This document shows, piece after piece, positions 33,153 to 37,965 of a stretch of 37,965 nucleotides of DNA (positions are counted from its first letter, which is position 1; every line of letters begins with the position of its first letter). The stretch spans positions 1 to 37,965 of the forward strand of contig CAYVQU010000033.1 in NCBI GenBank assembly GCA_964453155.1. The letters are read 5' to 3'. The position numbers were made by a program, and so were the translations under genes. Origin of the DNA: CAYVQU01 sp964453155 (GTDB taxonomy: Bacteria > Chloroflexota > Anaerolineae > Anaerolineales > UBA11858). The notes beneath the pieces were generated by a model. That model was not told where the DNA came from. It saw only the letters and a list, made by a program, of their open reading frames with translations, and ran no database searches.

Positions 33153-35177
33153 ATGTCCATTTATTTGCACGATATTCCCCTAGCTGAAGCCCAAAATCGC
33201 TTACAATCTGCTTTGAAACATGCCGATTGCTGGCGATTACTTGGATCTGATGAAATCCCGCTCGATGAGTTAGCCCTTGGTCGGGTATTGGCCGAACCCG
33301 TCTGGGCCAAAATTTCTTCCCCCCACTACCATGCCTCGGCCATGGATGGGTATGCTGTTCGGGCTGAAGATACCGCCGCGGCCAACGTTTCCAATCCTAT
33401 TACCATTCCCGCGGCTCTCTCAACACTCAATCCTCCCTCCTCGACCCCTATCGCCGCCTATGTTGACACTGGCGACCCCCTCCCCAATTGGGCCAATGCC
33501 ATCATCATGATCGAGAACGTGGAACCCCTGAATGAGCAAGGTGATCTTGCCATCGATTCTCGTAACCCGGTGGCTATCCGGATTCGAGCCGCGGTGCCGC
33601 CCTGGTATCATGTCCGTCCGATGGGGGAGGATATGGTTGCAACCCAGTTAGTTCTCCCTGCGGGGCATATTCTTCGACCGGTGGATTTGGGCGCAATTGC
33701 CGGGTGTGGTCATGACACTGTACGTGTGGCTCGTAAACCGCGGGTAGTTATCATCCCTACCGGAACCGAACTAAAGCCGATTGGCGAACCGGTTAAATCT
33801 GGCGATATTATCGAATATAACTCGATGGTTTTAGCTGCCCAAGTGAATTCTTGGGGTGGTGAGGCCATTCGCACCGAAATAATCCCCGATGTTTATGAAG
33901 ATATCCGGGCCAAAGTGGCCGAGGTCGCCCGCGATGCAGACCTGATCCTTCTCAACGCGGGTTCTTCGGCTGGATCTGAAGATTATTCTGCCGCGGTGGT
34001 TGAATCGCTGGGCGAATTGTTAGTGCATGGCGTCGCAGTGCGGCCGGGGCATCCAGTTATTTTGGGAATGGTGCAAAGTCAGGAGATACGAGATAGGGAT
34101 AGCGAAGTCAGAAGTGCTAATTCTAATTCTCCGATTCCCATCATTGGGGTTCCGGGCTACCCTGTATCTGCCGCGCTGACTGGTGAAATCTTTATCGAAC
34201 CCCTCATTGCCACCTGGCTGGGACGGCGATCGGTTGAGCCCTTGGAAATGGCCGCGACCCTAACCCGCAAGATGACCTCCCCTGCCGGAGATGATGACTT
34301 TGTCCGCATAGCGGTTGGGAAGGTGGGGGACAAAACTTTGGCGGCTCCCTTGTCACGGGGGTCGGGTGTTATTACGTCCCTGGTCCGCGCCGATGGAATC
34401 GTCGTCGTGCCCAGTGGTGAGCAGGGGTTGCCCGCCGGAGAACAAGTGTCTGTTCGGATGTATCGTACCCCGGCTGAAATTGAACGCACGATCATGTCCA
34501 TTGGGTCCCATGATATGACCCTGGATGTTTTGGCTCAATTTCTGGCGGAAAAAGATCGGCGGCTGGCTTCGGCTCATGTAGGTAGTTTGGGGGGGCTGAT
34601 TGCGCTACGGCGGGGAGAAGCTCATCTGGCTGGATCTCATTTGTTGGATCCCAAAACTGGTGAATACAATTTATCTTATATCCAGCAGTATTTGCCCAAA
34701 GTAGCTGTGAAAGTTGTAACTTTGGTGGGGCGAGAACAGGGGTTAATTGTCCCCAAATCTAACTCCAAAAGTATCACTAGCCTCTCAGATTTGGTTCAAG
34801 AAGATATATTATATGTTAATCGTCAGCGCGGGGCGGGTACGCGGGTGTTGTTTGATTATCATCTCGAAAAAGAGGGAATTGATAACAGCCAAATTAACGG
34901 CTATGATCGAGAAGAATACACTCACCTGGCCGTGGCCGCCGCGATTGCCTCTGGCCGGGCCGATTGCGGTCTGGGGATTGCGGCCGCCGCCAAAGCCCTG
35001 GATTTGGGTTTCATCCCCTTGGATCAGGAACGGTACGATTTGATTATTCCAGCTGAATTTTTTGAAAGTGAATTATTACAGCCCTTTTTTGATGTTCTGG
35101 AGGATCCAGCATTTCGAAAAATGGTTTCCAATTTACCGGGTTATGATATTTCACAAATGGGACAAATTATCCAATAG
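33153..35177 (+). CDS. MoeA fused to a C-terminal periplasmic-binding-like (LysR-substrate-type) domain
   Basis: A 674-residue cytoplasmic fusion. Residues 1-425 are MoeA (HYHASAMDGYAVRAED, PTGTELKPIGE, NAGSSAGSEDYS, IGVPGYPVSAALTGE), the molybdenum/tungsten insertase of cofactor synthesis. Residues about 440-670 are a PBP-like domain of the type following MoeA in many archaea and anaerobes (SHDMTLDVLAQFL, SAHVGSLGGLIAL, VNRQRGAGTRVLFDYHLE), which probably binds oxyanion or cofactor precursor. Residues about 309-330, just before IIGVPGYPVSA, are an extra hydrophilic insert (QEIRDRDSEVRS) that matches a GATAG-type repeat at DNA level. There is no Shine-Dalgarno. It ends at a perfect palindromic terminator. 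Confidence 0.92.
   Translation: MSIYLHDIPLAEAQNRLQSALKHADCWRLLGSDEIPLDELALGRVLAEPVWAKISSPHYHASAMDGYAVRAEDTAAANVSNPITIPAALSTLNPPSSTPIAAYVDTGDPLPNWANAIIMIENVEPLNEQGDLAIDSRNPVAIRIRAAVPPWYHVRPMGEDMVATQLVLPAGHILRPVDLGAIAGCGHDTVRVARKPRVVIIPTGTELKPIGEPVKSGDIIEYNSMVLAAQVNSWGGEAIRTEIIPDVYEDIRAKVAEVARDADLILLNAGSSAGSEDYSAAVVESLGELLVHGVAVRPGHPVILGMVQSQEIRDRDSEVRSANSNSPIPIIGVPGYPVSAALTGEIFIEPLIATWLGRRSVEPLEMAATLTRKMTSPAGDDDFVRIAVGKVGDKTLAAPLSRGSGVITSLVRADGIVVVPSGEQGLPAGEQVSVRMYRTPAEIERTIMSIGSHDMTLDVLAQFLAEKDRRLASAHVGSLGGLIALRRGEAHLAGSHLLDPKTGEYNLSYIQQYLPKVAVKVVTLVGREQGLIVPKSNSKSITSLSDLVQEDILYVNRQRGAGTRVLFDYHLEKEGIDNSQINGYDREEYTHLAVAAAIASGRADCGLGIAAAAKALDLGFIPLDQERYDLIIPAEFFESELLQPFFDVLEDPAFRKMVSNLPGYDISQMGQIIQ
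34078..34108. repeat. GATAG-type repeat fragment (copy C) inside moeA2
   Basis: GTCAGGAGATACGAGATAGG and the following GATAGCGAAG resemble GGAGATCGGGATAGGG of copy B. It is in frame and adds about 20 residues immediately before the conserved GVPGYPVSA motif. Confidence 0.5.
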
Positions 35178-35207
35178 AAAAGTGCTGGCGAATTCGCCAG
35201 CACTTTT
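35178..35207. terminator. Perfect 30-bp palindromic bidirectional terminator
   Basis: AAAAGTGCTGGCGAA is directly followed by its exact reverse complement, ending in a T run on both strands. It lies between the convergent moeA2 and L,D-transpeptidase genes and overlaps the stop codon of the latter by one base. Confidence 0.92.
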
Positions 35208-36265
35208 TATGTTACGATCACTTGACTGCCATATCCCCGTTTTTCCCACTCAAAAAATTCTGTTGCAGGTGATAGCCAACGGTAGAGCCATTTGGCTTCA
35301 GCCGTGGTCATATTGATGCAGCCATGGCTCATCCGCCGACCGTAATTGTGGTGCCAATAAGTACCGTGGAACGCGACCCCGGTCTCAGTAAAGAAACTGA
35401 CCCAGGGCACGCCGGGCAACTCGTAAGCCTCAATATCATCCGTAACGCGGCCATCCCCCATATGTTTAGAAGGCATCTTTACCCGGATATTAAACCGGCC
35501 GGTGGGGGTAGCCGACGGAATCCCATTGGGGCCGCCAATTCCTGGAATTCCCGAAGAGATCAGAGTGTGCAAGACCTCTTCCCCGGCTTCGTAGGCCGTT
35601 AATAGCTGGTCTTTAAGCGATACAACCACTTTTTTCTGTTCTAGGGGCACATCTGGGGAAATGGGGGTTAATTCTTTTGCCGGGATCAACCGGACATGGT
35701 TGCCTGGAACATAATACTTGAGATTATCGTCGCTTTCGTCTGATATTTGGTACCAGCTAGGGCGGCCATCTGGGCCTTCGTCTACGCCCGTGATCCAGTG
35801 GACGGATTCGTAATACAAGCGGTAGACCGGCTGCCAGCCGTATAAGGGGTTGTTGAGATATGCCCGGGTAAAGGGGATAGTGATTTCTCCTAAAGTGCCT
35901 TCTTCATGGATCCACGGTTCAATGGGGTTCAACCGGCGACCTTCTACTCGCTGGGTATACATACTAAACAAAAAACCATCCCGGACTCGATACCACAATG
36001 GGGCATTGACCATGGCCTCGGGATCCCGAATTTCTTCGAGAATAGGGACTAACTGGTCGCGGTTATATTTCCGAACAATATCGCTTTTGGCGTCTGGTTC
36101 GATAAAAACATCGGTATCGGCCACCGTAATCCGGACGAGGCCGACGGGCCGCGAGGCCGCGTGATCACGCTCGGGGGCAAATCCCGGAAATGGCCGGAAA
36201 GCCAATGTGCCCAGTGATAAGGCGCTGAGTTTAAGAAAATCGCGCCGAGAAAGAGGCTGCTTCAT
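35207..36265 (-). CDS. Tat-exported L,D-transpeptidase (YkuD), copy 1
   Basis: A 352-residue envelope enzyme that makes 3-3 cross-links in peptidoglycan or attaches proteins to it. The N terminus SRRDFLKLSALSLGTLAF is a twin-arginine signal. Residues about 40-210 contain SH3-like or repeat modules (VRITVADTDVFIEPDAKS, LWYRVRDGFLFSMYT). Residues about 215-350 are the YkuD domain, with catalytic Cys in MSHGCINM and His in AFHGTYWHHN. A TTGAAT-17-TAGAAT promoter ends 6 nt before the ATG. It is a tandem paralogue of the next gene upstream, 95 nt away. Tat export suggests that it folds before secretion. Confidence 0.92.
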   Translation of the reverse strand: MKQPLSRRDFLKLSALSLGTLAFRPFPGFAPERDHAASRPVGLVRITVADTDVFIEPDAKSDIVRKYNRDQLVPILEEIRDPEAMVNAPLWYRVRDGFLFSMYTQRVEGRRLNPIEPWIHEEGTLGEITIPFTRAYLNNPLYGWQPVYRLYYESVHWITGVDEGPDGRPSWYQISDESDDNLKYYVPGNHVRLIPAKELTPISPDVPLEQKKVVVSLKDQLLTAYEAGEEVLHTLISSGIPGIGGPNGIPSATPTGRFNIRVKMPSKHMGDGRVTDDIEAYELPGVPWVSFFTETGVAFHGTYWHHNYGRRMSHGCINMTTAEAKWLYRWLSPATEFFEWEKRGYGSQVIVT

Positions 36266-36271
36266 AATTTG

Positions 36272-36300
36272 ATTCTACCCAAAATAATTGGATAATTCAA
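36272..36300 (-). promoter_or_regulatory. Leaderless promoter of L,D-transpeptidase copy 1
   Basis: TTGAAT (36300-36295), a 17-nt spacer and TAGAAT (36277-36272) on the minus strand, with 6 nt to the ATG at 36265. A second TATAAT lies at 36311-36306. A near-perfect dyad (GTTGGTTAC, GTTACCAAC) lies at 36316-36333. Confidence 0.7.
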
Positions 36301-36360
36301 GTCTGATTATAGCTGGTTGGTTACGTTACCAACTTACAGACGACTTCAAAACCCCATATC

Positions 36361-37419
36361 CTACGAAATAATCACTTGGGTGCCATAGCCCCGGCTGTCC
36401 CAACCCTGACGGTCGCGAACGGGTAGATCGAAAGTGGGGGTGACCCACCGGAATAGCCATTTGGCATCGGCATTCCGCATATTGATGCAGCCATGACTCA
36501 TCGGCGCACCAAAATTATGGTGCCAAAAGGTGCCATGAAAAGCAACCCCGGTCTCAAAAATGAAGAAGGTTGTCCAAGGAACGCCCGGGAGAATGTAGCT
36601 GTCGGGTGCCCCGGAGGCCAGAATGCCCCCCATATGCTTGGAGGGGGTTTTGGAGGTGACATGGAATCGTCCAGTTGGCGTTTGGGTCCCTTTGGGGACG
36701 ATTGCCCCGCGGAGCCCAGATGAAATTTTAGCGCCAAAGACAGGCTCATCCCCTTCGTAGGCGGTTAAATACTGGCTGGCGAGAGAAACTTCAATCCGTT
36801 TTTCATCATAAGGAACTTCGGGGGAGATCGGCGCAATTTCCTCATCTGGTATTGGGCGCAGATGGGTTGCGGGAACATAATAAATCAGATGATCATCGAT
36901 TTCGGAAGTTAATTGATACCAGGGTTTTTGATCTGGTCCTGTAATGATTCCAGTGATCCAATGCGTGGTCTCGTAATAAAGGCGATATTGGGGTTCCCAA
37001 CCATTTGTCCGGCTGTATTTGTACGCCGGGGTGAAGGGGACTGTGGTTTCTGCTAATTGACCTTGTTCGGGGATGTTCTCCAAGACAGAATTATGGCGAA
37101 AGTTTACGAGTTGAATATGGGTGCTGTGAACGTATCCACCCCAAACCCGATACCAGACCGGGTTATAGGCCGGGCCTTCCGGGGGAGTGAGAGAGTAATA
37201 TATATTGAGTAACTCATCTTGTAATGTCCAACGGACCACCCAACTGTGCTCCCGTGGTTCCCGGTAGATGGCTGCTTTGCGGTCGACTGTAACCCGCCCT
37301 AAAGTGTAGGCTGGGTGCGCCCGTTCATCCCGCTCGAAGGGATAAGGGTTGAAGGCTAAGCTCCCTAAACTGAGGGCGCTGAGTTTGAGAAAATCGCGGC
37401 GGGAAAGTGAGCCTGGCAT
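36361..37419 (-). CDS. Tat-exported L,D-transpeptidase (YkuD), copy 2
   Basis: A 352-residue paralogue of the downstream gene with the same order: twin-arginine signal SRRDFLKLSALSLGSLAF, SH3-like modules (LGRVTVDRKAAIYREPREHS, VWYRVWGGYVHSTHIQL) and a C-terminal YkuD domain with catalytic Cys in MSHGCINM and AFHGTFWHHN. The signal sequences of the two copies are almost the same while the bodies differ, so they are an older tandem duplication under constraint at the export signal. The start at ATG 37419 (MPGSLSRR) is preferred over TTG 37440 because TATAAC ends 6 nt before it. It is divergent from the small regulator-like gene. Confidence 0.92.
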   Translation of the reverse strand: MPGSLSRRDFLKLSALSLGSLAFNPYPFERDERAHPAYTLGRVTVDRKAAIYREPREHSWVVRWTLQDELLNIYYSLTPPEGPAYNPVWYRVWGGYVHSTHIQLVNFRHNSVLENIPEQGQLAETTVPFTPAYKYSRTNGWEPQYRLYYETTHWITGIITGPDQKPWYQLTSEIDDHLIYYVPATHLRPIPDEEIAPISPEVPYDEKRIEVSLASQYLTAYEGDEPVFGAKISSGLRGAIVPKGTQTPTGRFHVTSKTPSKHMGGILASGAPDSYILPGVPWTTFFIFETGVAFHGTFWHHNFGAPMSHGCINMRNADAKWLFRWVTPTFDLPVRDRQGWDSRGYGTQVIIS

Positions 37420-37425
37420 GGGCCT

Positions 37426-37431
37426 GTTATA
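37426..37431 (-). promoter_or_regulatory. -10 box of a predicted leaderless transcript for L,D-transpeptidase copy 2
   Basis: TATAAC on the minus strand ends 6 nt before ATG 37419. The -35 is weak. This matches the spacing in the other leaderless genes. Confidence 0.5.
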
Positions 37432-37477
37432 CCAGATCAAAGCATGAGGTGAGGTAAATATCGTCTGAGAATTTCTC

Positions 37478-37505
37478 TTGACAGGTGAGCTGTTCTGGTT
37501 ATAAT
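37478..37505 (+). promoter_or_regulatory. Consensus promoter of the small RHH-like gene
   Basis: A perfect TTGACA (37478-37483), a 16-nt spacer and a perfect TATAAT (37500-37505). The leader of about 25 nt contains TTGGTA twice with a period of 8 (37515 and 37523), which may be an operator. Confidence 0.8.
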
Positions 37506-37535
37506 GATGTTATCTTGGTACATTGGTAACTTACT

Positions 37536-37817
37536 ATGACAACAAAACACACCGCTGAAGGAAAAATTCGGGTCGAACGGGTTCAAACCGGGGTCCGTAT
37601 TGAGAAAAGAATGCTAAAAGTCCTTAAAGGCTTGGCCGAATATCTGGATATGTCTTTGGGCGATTTGATTGAAGGATTAGTTCTGCATGCCTTTGATGGC
37701 AATCCTTCTCCACTGAATGATGATCTTCGCCAGCGAGTCGCGGCCCTCAAACAAGTTTATGAGATGGACTACGATTCGAATATGGCCCATCAATTTGAAG
37801 AGATCACAGATTATTGA
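37536..37817 (+). CDS. Small ribbon-helix-helix-like hypothetical protein
   Basis: A 93-residue protein that I do not recognise by name. Residues about 12-52 read as a short strand followed by two helices (VQTGVRIEKRMLKVLKGLAE, then YLDMSLGDLIEGLVLHAF). This fits a ribbon-helix-helix DNA-binding fold such as Arc/MetJ-type regulators. The C-terminal 35 residues are acidic (QVYEMDYDSNMAHQFEEITDY). It has the strongest promoter in the window and no Shine-Dalgarno. It is divergent from the L,D-transpeptidase pair. A toxin partner is not visible. A non-DNA-binding role is also possible. Confidence 0.65.
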   Translation: MTTKHTAEGKIRVERVQTGVRIEKRMLKVLKGLAEYLDMSLGDLIEGLVLHAFDGNPSPLNDDLRQRVAALKQVYEMDYDSNMAHQFEEITDY

Positions 37818-37840
37818 AGATTAAAACAGCAAACGCGATG

Positions 37841-37888
37841 CCACGAATAAAGAATTCGTTTCATTCGCAAAATTCGTGGTATTCGTGT
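37841..37888. repeat. CACGAAT/ATTCGTG dispersed inverted repeat
   Basis: CCACGAAT (37841-37848) and ATTCGTGG (37872-37879) are perfect inverted repeats around 23 nt. A further TATTCGTG follows. From memory, similar ATTCGTGTTATTCGTG-type elements are dispersed in many bacterial genomes. It ends the coding part of the window. The last 77 bases hold nothing I can name. Confidence 0.5.
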
Positions 37889-37965
37889 TTTATTTCAGTC
37901 TATATCAAAACCGGTAAGTATACGGAATAGTGTGAAAAGGGCTTGAAAAAAGAGGGGATTGGAAG

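Noticed and set aside
35178..35207. 30-bp palindrome as a recombination or attachment site
   Set aside because: It lies between convergent genes and has T-runs on both sides, which a bidirectional terminator explains fully. No integrase is nearby.
1..37965. CRISPR array, prophage, transposase or defence island
   Set aside because: No regularly spaced repeats, phage structural genes, transposases or known defence-gene motifs were seen on either strand.

Overview
The window looks like chromosomal DNA of an anaerobic or facultative bacterium of the phylum Chloroflexota, most likely near Anaerolineae. This rests on gene style, not on a marker gene. The cues are very large secreted multi-domain proteins (one ending in a YFPLVRK-type tail), a Tat-exported L,D-transpeptidase pair, a MoeA fused to a periplasmic-binding-like domain, a fused NfnA/NfnB flavoprotein, an MshA-like glycosyltransferase and a DinG with an N-terminal exonuclease. 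No phage, transposase, CRISPR array or rRNA was seen. The only RNA gene found is a tRNA-Thr(CGU).

Layout. Positions 1-21,237 read almost entirely on the minus strand. They hold a truncated GT39-like membrane protein, a 1290-residue M23 peptidase, an SDR epimerase, a secreted beta-propeller/cysteine-amidase protein coupled to dinG, an OmpR-type regulator with its hybrid-sensor kinase, an M20 dipeptidase, a uridine kinase coupled to a VTT membrane protein, a sulfotransferase, a LysE exporter, an acyl-CoA thioesterase, a zinc dehydrogenase and the tRNA. From 21.3 kb the strands mix: a GT4 glycosyltransferase (+), an M29 aminopeptidase (-), a zinc-type ArsR/SmtB regulator with a P-type ATPase (+), a UbiA-like protein, moeA and an ACT protein (+), an ACR3 transporter and the Nfn/Sud fusion (-), MoeA-PBP (+), two tandem L,D-transpeptidases (-) and a small ribbon-helix-helix-like protein (+).

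How the parts work together. The clearest self-contained circuit is metal efflux at 23.9-26.4 kb. It has a promoter, a 26-bp dyad operator lying between the -10 box and the start codon, a repressor with a complete alpha-5 zinc site, and a CPC-type metal ATPase. Two MoeA paralogues point to molybdenum/tungsten enzymes. The second one has two CRP/FNR-like sites upstream. Cell-envelope functions recur (M23, cysteine amidase, two L,D-transpeptidases, GT39/GT4).

Regulatory architecture is the most striking general property. At least six genes have a good -10 hexamer ending only 6-7 nt before the ATG, which predicts leaderless mRNAs, while others have clear Shine-Dalgarno leaders. The intergenic spaces also carry several families of dispersed repeats, and one of these appears to have been fixed in frame inside moeA2. 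I did not find a multi-gene system that I would call undescribed. The best leads are the leaderless promoter set, the repeat-derived protein insert, the UbiA-like protein lacking its first Asp motif, and the possible RHH/L,D-transpeptidase regulatory link.
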